From Helichrysum umbraculigerum (taxonomy: Eukaryota > Streptophyta > Magnoliopsida > Asterales > Asteraceae): a stretch of DNA of 64,000 bases. The notes beneath the pieces are model-generated. The model was not told the DNA's origin, did not search any database, and saw only the letters and a program-made list of their open reading frames with translations. The position numbers and the translations under genes were made by a program. The stretch is from positions 312,632,250-312,696,249 of the forward strand of contig CATIUR010000001.1 in NCBI GenBank assembly GCA_949592205.1, written 5' to 3'. This document shows positions 1 to 9,490 of the stretch, piece by piece; position 1 is the first letter of the stretch, and every line of letters begins with the position of its first letter.

Positions 1-336
1 AACCCTGGACCCAAAACCTACCTTGGCAACAAACCGAGGTGTGACAAGTGCGGGAGACACCACGATGGTGATTGTACATTTTGTCAAAACTGCAGACGTC
101 CCGGTCACTTAGCACAGAACTGTAGGACAAACCTACCTCCTCAAGCCGCTCCCGAGGGACAAAACACTGGCTGCTTTAGGTGTGGTGATCCTGGACATCA
201 CCGAAACCAATGCCAACAACCGAACAACCCCGGGAACAACAATCAGAACAACAACAACCGCATCACTAACAAAGGCTACGTCCCAAGCCGCGCATACATT
301 CTCCGTGCACCGGAAACGGTTGCAGATCTCAACTAG
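1..336 (+). CDS. gag: gag, 3' part only (family A, unit 0)
   Basis: The window opens inside a family A gag; only the last 111 codons are visible, ending in TAG. They cover the three zinc-knuckle-like motifs (starting CDKC, CQNC and CFRC), an Asn/Gln-rich linker and the C-terminal tail ending VADLN. The sequence matches the full copies downstream. The 5' part lies before the window. Confidence 0.93.
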   Translation, partial: NPGPKTYLGNKPRCDKCGRHHDGDCTFCQNCRRPGHLAQNCRTNLPPQAAPEGQNTGCFRCGDPGHHRNQCQQPNNPGNNNQNNNNRITNKGYVPSRAYILRAPETVADLN

Positions 337-615
337 CACGGTACGTTTTAGCGACTATTGCTACAATTTAACAGACGTTTTATTCGAATGCCTATTCGAA
401 CACAACACTTGGTAAACTCTGACCACAAAACGAAACACACAACATAATGATCTATGCCGCGAGCATACTTAAACTGATTAAACTTCTATGGCAACAATCG
501 AACGCCACGCAAACTATTACTATTGTTAACAACATGACTTATCGAAGAACATACGCCGCGGGCGATCCAACTTGTTTTTAAATCTCGGGACGAGATTTCT
601 CTAACATGGGGAGAA
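337..615 (+). other. Family A 3' tail with PPT-proximal hairpin and polypurine tract
   Basis: About 280 bp between the gag stop and the LTR, holding no ORF of note. It is what remains where pol would be. It ends with the inverted repeat AAATCTC-GGGAC-GAGATTT and the polypurine tract GGGGAGAA directly before the LTR's TGTAACACC. The same tail follows every gag of the array (for example 4774-5052, 9212-9490, 13650-13928, 18088-18366, 22526-22804, 37549-37827). Confidence 0.85.
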
Positions 616-1441
616 TGTAACACCTCGCAAATTTGAACACGATTAATTTCATTAGTCACTTGCATTATTAGGCTAATTCCCTACTTGAGTGAATTCACAA
701 CACATTTTAGAGGTAAGTCTAGCATAGCCCAACTAGTTAGTACGCGTAGTATTACGTATTCGTAATTAGCTGTAATTACGTACAGAACAATCTGAAAACC
801 AACGCGACAAAAATGTACGACTCTTGGTGAACAAAATTTGTTAATAAAACGAAATTATTAAATAAGGTCGTAACGAATAAATATTTTGTCAAAAATATTT
901 ACTAATCATTTTATAACGCAGAACGTCAATTCCTATAATTAAAATAAAACAAAGTAATAAATTTATGATAAGTGTAAATTAAAAACATATTAGTTAAAAT
1001 AAAATAACATTTAACGATCGGGTAAACAAACACGGAGTGCAAACACGGAGGCAGAAAGTGGAACAAAACCACCTCCCACCTCCCCTTTTCTTTCATTTCT
1101 CTCATTTTCTTTCTCTCACTTTTCTCTTTTTCTCTCTACTATCACCACCACCAACCAAATACCACCACAAAAACGCCACAAAACTACGCTAAAACGACGC
1201 CGAATCACCCTACTCCTTTGGAATAAAACGACCACGAGACCACGATCTATCTTTCCATCTTTTCGGATTTCAAATCCGACACTCGTAAGTTTCCGACAAA
1301 TCCCGCAAATCTTTAGATTTCGAAATTATAATTGATATTTCTTGTTTAATATACTTAGATTAACATGTTTTAGTGTTTTATGCATCCAAAAACGTCCAAA
1401 AACTCCCAAAAACTCGTTATTTTTGATCTGTTCGTCGAACA

Positions 1442-1640
1442 GGCGACTACGTCGCATTTTGCCCAAAAACAGTACTGCGACGTAGGCCTTTACGTCGCAT
1501 AATCATCCCCACGTCGCAGATAGCGACGCAACCCGTTCCGTCGCATTAAATTTGCGAACGTCGCCTATGCGACGTAACCCATAACGTCGCAAAACCTGAA
1601 TGCGACGTAGACCCGTACGTCGCACCTTACGTCGCACAAG
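1442..1640 (+). repeat. TGCGACGTA / TACGTCGCA inverted-repeat cluster in the LTR
   Basis: About ten copies of an ACGTCG-type core in both orientations within 200 bp. Several face each other as perfect hairpins, for example TGCGACGTA-N6-TACGTCGCA. The cluster recurs in every family A LTR, and family B's LTR has its own version (31252-31495). It is CpG-dense and contains ACGT cores of the kind bound by plant bZIP factors; no function is shown. Confidence 0.85.
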
Positions 1641-1976
1641 TCAGAACCCTAAAAACACACTTTAAAAAGTCAAAGTTACTGTAGAAAAGTCAAATTTTAC
1701 TGTAGCAGTACTGTAGCAAATGAGATAATGACATTTTTGAACTATTGTTTCAAAACATCACCAACGAGTCGTATACGTTTTCACAAACATCGAAATGCAA
1801 CGTAAACATTTAAACGAACGATTTGGACGTGGCTTGATTGTACAAACACTAGCATGGATGATTAGTTTAGATATCCACATACTTATTAAATCTCGTACGT
1901 TTAGGACGTTAGGAGATTTCAGACTGTACTTGGGCTTAGGTTTGCTAGCACTCGCACAACTACTTAAACTCAACAG

Positions 1977-2787
1977 GTGAGTTCACAGCCCCTACTTTTA
2001 CTGTTTTTAACTACTTTTGGGGTGGAAAACATAGTCAACTGCTTTACTGATTTACTGATTGCCATAACTGCTTTTACTATATGATTATTTATCATACTGC
2101 TTACTCGAACAATTAGAGTACTTGAACTGTTAAACTGTTATACAAACTATCACATAACTATCTTTGGTACACTTATACAAAACTGCTTATAACTGCGGTC
2201 AACTACTACAACTGTCCGTACAAATTGGTATTCCATACATAAACTATTAACACTATGTGAAACTATTTTGGTATCTTACCGGAGAACGACCGGTACATAT
2301 TGGTAACTTGTCGGAGAACGACCGACACTAACATGGTATCTTACCGGAGAACGACCGGTACTAGCAGTGTATCTCGCCGGAGAACGACCGGTGCTAACTT
2401 GGTATCTTACCGGAGAACGATCGGTACATTTGGTAACTAGTCGGAGAACGACCGACTCAAACTTTAAAACTACTGGGAACGACCAGCAGCACGTTTTCAA
2501 AACATATAATTTGGGTAACGTCCCAACGAAACTATTTTTGGGCAACCTCCCACACGAACCACATTTTGGGTAACGTCCCGACAAGACCAGAAACTTTTGG
2601 GCGAATAACCCACTAAACTTATACTTTGGATGACGTTCCACTAAACATTACTCGACTATTATGGCAATTACTATTTATGAACGTATTTGGTCCAACCACT
2701 ATGACTACAAAACTTGAAACAACAACGTACAACATAAAACCTGTGGATTCACTCAACCTAGTTGTTGACTTTTACTATGTTTTTCAG
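1977..2787 (+). other. Putative intron inside the family A LTR
   Basis: The donor CAACAG|GTGAGT fits the plant consensus very well, and the acceptor TATGTTTTTCAG|GGAATT has a good pyrimidine tract. The 811-bp interval is AT-rich, as plant introns are. Families B (30380-30887), C (62367-63277) and D (44015-44635) have matching donor/acceptor pairs at the same relative place, with similar flanks after the donor (ACAGCCCC-like, then TTTTTACTG-like). Splicing is inferred only. Confidence 0.55.
2277..2645 (+). repeat. Array of short hairpins with covarying stems
   Basis: About eleven short inverted repeats follow one another 25-36 bp apart. The first six have the loop AGAACGA (one AGAACGA/T variant) with stems ACCGG/CCGGT, GTCGG/CCGAC and GCCGG/CCGGT. 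Then come CTGG/CCAG, TTGGG/CCCAA, TGGG/CCCA and TGGA/TCCA. The stems change on both sides so that pairing is kept, while the loop changes less. The array is present in all family A LTRs that reach this far, inside the putative LTR intron. Confidence 0.8.
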
Positions 2788-3116
2788 GGAATTAGCTGCG
2801 CATGTAAGAATCGCCAACACATGAAGAATTAGGCGACCCGTGAAGCTTTAGGATGCCAACATTTTTGGAAAAACATATGGATTTCTCCAGTATAACTGAA
2901 ACTATTTTGTCATATTCTAGAAATCCACTTTTGTATACTTATTACTTTTAACTTGTACGATTCGATGAATCGTAAATCTTGTAATTAACATTTTGGCATC
3001 TTAATATATTATGTTCTGTTGTAATTATAAGCTCTGATACGTATGCACGCTTTATTATTGTGACACCCCAGTACTTAAACTAAACGCTTCCGCTAAACAA
3101 ATTTGGGGGTGTTACA

Positions 3117-3552
3117 GATTGGTATCAGAGACATTGGTTATAGCGAACTAGGAAACTTTAGGTGACTTAGCGACCTAGAGACCTAGACTATAGCCTTGGC
3201 TAGAACGCACGTGCATACATGCATTTATATACATCTAAACTATCGCTACGATACCTCGATACGCGTGAACTATTCACCACCTTCGACTCGTTCATTGCAC
3301 TCAGATCTCATGTGAACCGGATCGTGTTAAACGGTTGATGAAAAGAAGTATGTATTTAGCATCATATAATGACGCCTGGCCAACGTGATTATATTATCCT
3401 AAGTACATATGGGTGTTTCATAGTCGTAAGATACGTGATGGGAATCCGACAACTTTTCTTGAAACTCTAAAACTTGAAATATGTGAAACTTCATTCCTCA
3501 CATATTTTTCATTGGCATTGACTTCTGCATCTTTTCATCGCAGAACGTCAGC
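3117..3552 (+). other. Family A PBS and 5' leader (unit 1)
   Basis: Two bases after the LTR, TTGGTATCAGAGA (3119-3131) matches the 3' end complement of initiator tRNA-Met except for its last base. The leader has no convincing ORF of its own. Its first about 120 bp and last about 230 bp match the leader of family C on the opposite strand (61860-61976 and 60453-60710). The middle, where C has an extra 252-aa ORF, is missing here. A good 3' splice site (CATCGCAG, 3543) lies 9 bases before the gag ATG. The same leader recurs at 7555-7990, 11993-12428, 16431-16866, 20869-21304 and 35902-36337. Confidence 0.88.
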
Positions 3553-4773
3553 ATGCCGCCTAAACAAAGAAAGACTCGAAACAGTCGACGAAATTCTCCA
3601 CCTACACCTCCAGAAACAACCGAACAAATCATCGAACGCCGCGTGGCTGAAGCCATCGCACAATACGAGGCCAGCCGAAATCGTGAAAACCTGACCAACA
3701 ATAGTGGAGCCACTCCAGTCATTAGCGAAACCCCGAACAATACCCAACAGGGGTGTTCATACAAAACATTTCAAGCCTGCAAACCCAACACCTTCACCGG
3801 GACTGAAGGGGCCATTGGCCTAGTCCACTGGATTGAGAAAACAGAGTCAGTGATCGACATCAGTGACTGTGCTGCTGACAAAATTGTGAAATACGCCACC
3901 TGCACTCTAGCCGACAAAGCGCTAACATGGTGGAACGCTCAGGTGCAAATCATGGGACGCCCAGCTGCTTACTCTATCTCATGGGAGACACTAAAACGAA
4001 TGTTGATGGAGGAATTTTGCCCTCCCAACGAGATGCAAAAACTTGAAACCGAATTCTGGAACATACAAATGTTCGGCGCTGACATTTCTGGTTACACAAC
4101 TAGATTCCAGGAGCTTGCACGTCTTGTGCCCCACATGGTAACCCCCGAGAGCAAACGCATTGAGCGTTACAACAGGGGTTTGGCACCACAAATCCGAGGC
4201 ATGGTTATGTCCTCCAAACCCGCCACTTTTAGGAGCGCAGTTGACCTGGCTCAAAGCTTAACCGACGACGCGGTCGAGATTGGAACCCTGAAAGCTATCA
4301 CAGGGAAAACTGAACCTACCCGTACTGATGCGGGCGAATCTGGAACCCACAAACGCAAATGGAACGGCGAGGGTAACGACCGTCAGGGTCAACAAAACAG
4401 AAACCCGGGAAACACCCGAGCCTACGCTGCAATCAACAACCCTGGACCCAAAACCTACCTTGGCAACAAACCGAGGTGTGACAAGTGCGGGAGACACCAC
4501 GATGGTGATTGTACATTTTGTCAAAACTGCAGACGTCCCGGTCACTTAGCACAGAACTGTAGGACAAACCTACCTCCTCAAGCCGCTCCCGAGGGACAAA
4601 ACACTGGCTGCTTTAGGTGTGGTGATCCTGGACATCACCGAAACCAATGCCAACAACCGAACAACCCCGGGAACAACAATCAGAACAACAACAACCGCAT
4701 CACTAACAAAGGCTACGTCCCAAGCCGCGCATACATTCTCCGTGCACCGGAAACGGTTGCAGATCTCAACTAG
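3553..4773 (+). CDS. gag: gag polyprotein, family A unit 1
   Basis: 406 residues. Gag forms the retrotransposon's cytoplasmic particle and binds its RNA. A basic, Pro-rich N terminus (residues 1-20) is followed by a helical region (23-45), the retrotransposon gag (capsid-like) domain at about 65-235 with the TWW signature near 126, and a basic Asn/Gln-rich region. Three cysteine knuckles come at about 308 (irregular), 325 and 353 (both C-x2-C-x4-H-x4-C). The protein ends where protease would begin in a gag-pol fusion. I chose the ATG after the CATCGCAG acceptor because the start MPPK is shared with families B and C. There is no pol, so transposition would need enzymes supplied in trans. Confidence 0.96.
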   Translation: MPPKQRKTRNSRRNSPPTPPETTEQIIERRVAEAIAQYEASRNRENLTNNSGATPVISETPNNTQQGCSYKTFQACKPNTFTGTEGAIGLVHWIEKTESVIDISDCAADKIVKYATCTLADKALTWWNAQVQIMGRPAAYSISWETLKRMLMEEFCPPNEMQKLETEFWNIQMFGADISGYTTRFQELARLVPHMVTPESKRIERYNRGLAPQIRGMVMSSKPATFRSAVDLAQSLTDDAVEIGTLKAITGKTEPTRTDAGESGTHKRKWNGEGNDRQGQQNRNPGNTRAYAAINNPGPKTYLGNKPRCDKCGRHHDGDCTFCQNCRRPGHLAQNCRTNLPPQAAPEGQNTGCFRCGDPGHHRNQCQQPNNPGNNNQNNNNRITNKGYVPSRAYILRAPETVADLN

Positions 4774-5016
4774 CACGGTACGTTTTAGCGACTATTGCTA
4801 CAATTTAACAGACGTTTTATTCGAATGCCTATTCGAACACAACACTTGGTAAACTCTGACCACAAAACGAAACACACAACATAATGATCTATGCCGCGAG
4901 CATACTTAAACTGATTAAACTTCTATGGCAACAATCGAACGCCACGCAAACTATTACTATTGTTAACAACATGACTTATCGAAGAACATACGCCGCGGGC
5001 GATCCAACTTGTTTTT

Positions 5017-5052
5017 AAATCTCGGGACGAGATTTCTCTAACATGGGGAGAA
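5017..5052 (+). promoter_or_regulatory. PPT-proximal hairpin and polypurine tract (family A)
   Basis: AAATCTC-GGGAC-GAGATTT is a perfect 7-bp inverted repeat with a 5-base loop, followed 9 bases later by GGGGAGAA and the LTR start. The polypurine tract primes plus-strand DNA synthesis in this class. Families B, C and D carry the same hairpin in the same place with altered but still pairing stems. Confidence 0.8.
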
Positions 5053-7554
5053 TGTAACACCTCGCAAATTTGAACACGATTAATTTCATTAGTCACTTGC
5101 ATTATTAGGCTAATTCCCTACTTGAGTGAATTCACAACACATTTTAGAGGTAAGTCTAGCATAGCCCAACTAGTTAGTACGCGTAGTATTACGTATTCGT
5201 AATTAGCTGTAATTACGTACAGAACAATCTGAAAACCAACGCGACAAAAATGTACAACTCTTGGTGAACAAAATTTGTTAATAAAACGAAATTATTAAAT
5301 AAGGTCGTAACGAATAAATATTTTGTCAAAAATATTTACTAATCATTTTATAACGCAGAACGTCAATTCCTATAATTAAAATAAAACAAAGTAATAAATT
5401 TATGATAAGTGTAAATTAAAAACATATTAGTTAAAATAAAATAACATTTAACGATCGGGTAAACAAACACGGAGTGCAAACACGGAGGCAGAAAGTGGAA
5501 CAAAACCACCTCCCACCTCCCCTTTTCTTTCATTTCTCTCATTTTCTTTCTCTCACTTTTCTCTTTTTCTCTCTACTATCACCACCACCAACCAAATACC
5601 ACCACAAAAACGCCACAAAACTACGCTAAAACGACGCCGAATCACCCTACTCCTTTGGAATAAAACGACCACGAGACCACGATCTATCTTTCCATCTTTT
5701 CGGATTTCAAATCCGACACTCGTAAGTTTCCGACAAATCCCGCAAATCTTTAGATTTCGAAATTATAATTGATATTTCTTGTTTAATATACTTAGATTAA
5801 CATGTTTTAGTGTTTTATGCATCCAAAAACGTCCAAAAACTCCCAAAAACTCGTTATTTTTGATCTGTTCGTCGAACAGGCGACTACGTCGCATTTTGCC
5901 CAAAAACAGTACTGCGACGTAGGCCTTTACGTCGCATAATCATCCCCACGTCGCAGATAGCGACGCAACCCGTTCCGTCGCATTAAATTTGCGAACGTCG
6001 CCTATGCGACGTAACCCATAACGTCGCAAAACCTGAATGCGACGTAGACCCGTACGTCGCACCTTACGTCGCACAAGTCAGAACCCTAAAAACACACTTT
6101 AAAAAGTCAAAGTTACTGTAGAAAAGTCAAATTTTACTGTAGCAGTACTGTAGCAAATGAGATAATGACATTTTTGAACTATTGTTTCAAAACATCACCA
6201 ACGAGTCGTATACGTTTTCACAAACATCGAAATGCAACGTAAACATTTAAACGAACGATTTGGACGTGGCTTGATTGTACAAACACTAGCATGGATGATT
6301 AGTTTAGATATCCACATACTTATTAAATCTCGTACGTTTAGGACGTTAGGAGATTTCAGACTGTACTTGGGCTTAGGTTTGCTAGCACTCGCACAACTAC
6401 TTAAACTCAACAGGTGAGTTCACAGCCCCTACTTTTACTGTTTTTAACTACTTTTGGGGTGGAAAACATAGTCAACTGCTTTACTGATTTACTGATTGCC
6501 ATAACTGCTTTTACTATATGATTATTTATCATACTGCTTACTCGAACAATTAGAGTACTTGAACTGTTAAACTGTTATACAAACTATCACATAACTATCT
6601 TTGGTACACTTATACAAAACTGCTTATAACTGCGGTCAACTACTACAACTGTCCGTACAAATTGGTATTCCATACATAAACTATTAACACTATGTGAAAC
6701 TATTTTGGTATCTTACCGGAGAACGACCGGTACATATTGGTAACTTGTCGGAGAACGACCGACACAAACATGGTATCTTACCGGAGAACGACCGTACCTA
6801 GCAGTGTATCTCGCCGGAGAACGACCGGTGCTAACTTGGTATCTTACCGGAGAACGATCGGTACATTTGGTAACTAGTCGGAGAACGACCGACTCAAACT
6901 TTAAAACTACTGGGGAACGACCAGCAGCACGTTTTCAAAACATATAATTTGGGTAACGTCCCAACGAAACTATTTTTGGGCAACCTCCCACACGAACCAC
7001 ATTTTGGGTAACGTCCCGACAAGACCAGAAACTTTTGGGCGAATAACCCACTAAACTTATACTTTGGATGACGTTCCACTAAACATTACTCGACTATTAT
7101 GGCAATTACTATTTATGAACGTATTTGGTCCAACCACTATGACTACAAAACTTGAAACAACAACGTACAACATAAAACCTGTGGATTCACTCAACCTAGT
7201 TGTTGACTTTTACTATGTTTTTCAGGGAATTAGCTGCGCATGTAAGAATCGCCAACACATGAAGAATTAGGCGACCCGTGAAGCTTTAGGATGCCAACAT
7301 TTTTGGAAAAACATATGGATTTCTCCAGTATAACTGAAACTATTTTGTCATATTCTAGAAATCCACTTTTGTATACTTATTACTTTTAACTTGTACGATT
7401 CGATGAATCGTAAATCTTGTAATTAACATTTTGGCATCTTAATATATTATGTTCTGTTGTAATCATAAGCTCTGATACGTATGCACGCTTTATTATTGTG
7501 ACACCCCAGTACTTAAACTAAACGCTTCCGCTAAACAAATTTGGGGGTGTTACA
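5053..7554 (+). mobile_element. LTR 2 of family A
   Basis: A 2502-bp copy of the LTR, shared between units 1 and 2. It carries a distinctive pair of changes in the hairpin array (CACAAAC at about 6764 and CCGTACCTA at about 6792), also found in LTR 4 but not in LTRs 1, 3, 5, 7 or 8. Confidence 0.95.
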
Positions 7555-7990
7555 GATTGGTATCAGAGACATTGGTTATAGCGAACTAGGAAACTTTAGG
7601 TGACCTAGCGACCTAGAGACCTAGACTATAGCCTTGGCTAGAACGCACGTGCATACATGCATTTATATACATCTAAACTATCGCTACGATACCTCGATAC
7701 GCGTGAACTATTCACCACCTTCGACTCGTTCATTGCACTCAGATCTCATGTGAACCGGATCGTGTTAAACGGTTGATGAAAAGAAGTATGTATTTAGCAT
7801 CATATAATGACGCCTGGCCAACGTGATTATATTATCCTAAGTACATATGGGTGTTTCATAGTCGTAAGATACGTGATGGGAATCCGACAACTTTTCTTGA
7901 AACTCTAAAACTTGAAATATGTGAAACTTCATTCCTCACATATTTTTCATTGGCATTGACTTCTGCATCTTTTCATCGCAGAACGTCAGC

Positions 7991-9211
7991 ATGCCGCCTA
8001 AACAAAGAAAGACTCGAAACAGTCGACGAAATTCTCCACCTACACCTCCAGAAACAACCGAACAAATCATCGAACGCCGCGTGGCTGAAGCCATCGCACA
8101 ATACGAGGCCAGCCGAAATCGTGAAAACCTGACCAACAATAGTGGAGCCACTCCAGTCATTAGCGAAACCCCGAACAATACCCAACAGGGGTGTTCATAC
8201 AAAACATTTCAAGCCTGCAAACCCAACACCTTCACCGGGACTGAAGGGGCCATTGGCCTAGTCCACTGGATTGAGAAAACAGAGTCAGTGATCGACATCA
8301 GTGACTGTGCTGCTGACAAAATTGTGAAATACGCCACCTGCACTCTAGCCGACAAAGCGCTAACATGGTGGAACGCTCAGGTGCAAATCATGGGACGCCC
8401 AGCTGCTTACTCTATCTCATGGGAGACACTGAAACGAATGTTGATGGAGGAATTTTGCCCTCCCAACGAGATGCAAAAACTTGAAACCGAATTCTGGAAC
8501 ATACAAATGTTCGGCGCTGACATTTCCGGTTACACAACTAGATTCCAGGAGCTTGCACGTCTTGTGCCCCACATGGTAACCCCCGAGAGCAAACGCATTG
8601 AGCGTTACAATAGGGGTTTGGCACCACAAATCCGAGGCATGGTTATGTCCTCCAAACCCGCCACTTTTAGGAGCGCAGTTGACCTGGCTCAAAGCTTAAC
8701 CGACGATGCGGTCGAGATTGGAACCCTGAAAGCTATCACAGGGAAAACTGAACCTACCCGTACTGATGCGGGCGAATCTGGAACCCACAAACGCAAATGG
8801 AACGGCGAGGGTAACGACCGTCAGGGTCAACAAAACAGAAACCCGGGAAACACCCGAGCCTACGCTGCAATCAACAACCCTGGACCCAAAACCTACCTTG
8901 GCAACAAACCGAGGTGTGACAAGTGCGGGAGACACCACGATGGTGATTGTACATTTTGTCAAAACTGTAGACGTCCCGGTCACTTAGCACAGAACTGTAG
9001 GACAAACCTACCTCCTCAAGCCGCTCCCGAGGGACAAAACACTGGCTGCTTTAGGTGTGGTGATCCTGGACATCACCGAAACCAATGCCAACAACCGAAC
9101 AACCCCGGGAACAACAATCAGAACAACAACAACCGCATCACTAACAAAGGCTACGTCCCAAGCCGCGCATACATTCTCCGTGCACCGGAAACGGTTGCAG
9201 ATCTCAACTAG
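7991..9211 (+). CDS. gag: gag polyprotein, family A unit 2
   Basis: An intact 406-residue gag with the same predicted protein as unit 1 as far as I can compare, differing by silent changes. Capsid-like domain and three cysteine knuckles are as in unit 1. Its leader has GACCTAG where units 1, 3 and 5 have GACTTAG, a variant shared with unit 4. Confidence 0.96.
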   Translation: MPPKQRKTRNSRRNSPPTPPETTEQIIERRVAEAIAQYEASRNRENLTNNSGATPVISETPNNTQQGCSYKTFQACKPNTFTGTEGAIGLVHWIEKTESVIDISDCAADKIVKYATCTLADKALTWWNAQVQIMGRPAAYSISWETLKRMLMEEFCPPNEMQKLETEFWNIQMFGADISGYTTRFQELARLVPHMVTPESKRIERYNRGLAPQIRGMVMSSKPATFRSAVDLAQSLTDDAVEIGTLKAITGKTEPTRTDAGESGTHKRKWNGEGNDRQGQQNRNPGNTRAYAAINNPGPKTYLGNKPRCDKCGRHHDGDCTFCQNCRRPGHLAQNCRTNLPPQAAPEGQNTGCFRCGDPGHHRNQCQQPNNPGNNNQNNNNRITNKGYVPSRAYILRAPETVADLN

Positions 9212-9490
9212 CACGGTACGTTTTAGCGACTATTGCTACAATTTAACAGACGTTTTATTCGAATGCCTATTCGAACACAACACTTGGTAAACTCTGACCA
9301 CAAAACGAAACACACAACATAATGATCTATGCCGCGAGCATACTTAAACTGATTAAACTTCTATGGCAACAATCGAACGCCACGCAAACTATTACTATTG
9401 TTAACAACATGACTTATCGAAGAACATACGCCGCGGGCGATCCAACTTGTTTTTAAATCTCGGGACGAGATTTCTCTAACATGGGGAGAA

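Larger units (their letters stand above)
616..3116 (+). mobile_element. LTR 1 of family A
   Basis: A 2501-bp LTR starting TGTAACACC and ending GGTGTTACA, a 9-bp terminal inverted repeat. It is preceded by a polypurine tract and followed after 2 nt by a tRNA-iMet PBS. In order it holds an AT-rich U3, a CT-rich stretch (about 1075-1140) where transcription may start, a possible splice donor at 1285, a block of TGCGACGTA inverted repeats (1442-1640), a CAG|GTGAGT donor at 1977, an array of short hairpins (2277-2645) and a TTTTTCAG acceptor at 2787. It lacks one G present in the other copies, making them 2502 bp. Confidence 0.93.

Noticed and set aside
1442..1640. A CRISPR-like array from regularly repeated 9-mers
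   Set aside because: Repeats are too short, occur in both orientations with 6-30 base spacing, and the context is a plant LTR.
1758..1980. Short ORFs on both strands repeated in every A LTR
   Set aside because: They recur only because the LTR does; no start context or protein similarity supports them, and they overlap each other.
2276..2641. A 121-aa minus-strand ORF with repeats in LTR 1
   Set aside because: It is a reading of the hairpin array, exists only because one G is missing in this copy, and is interrupted in all other LTRs.
3413..3694. A 93-aa ORF overlapping the gag start, and several others within gag on both strands
   Set aside because: They are out-of-frame shadows; gag's frame has the domain motifs.
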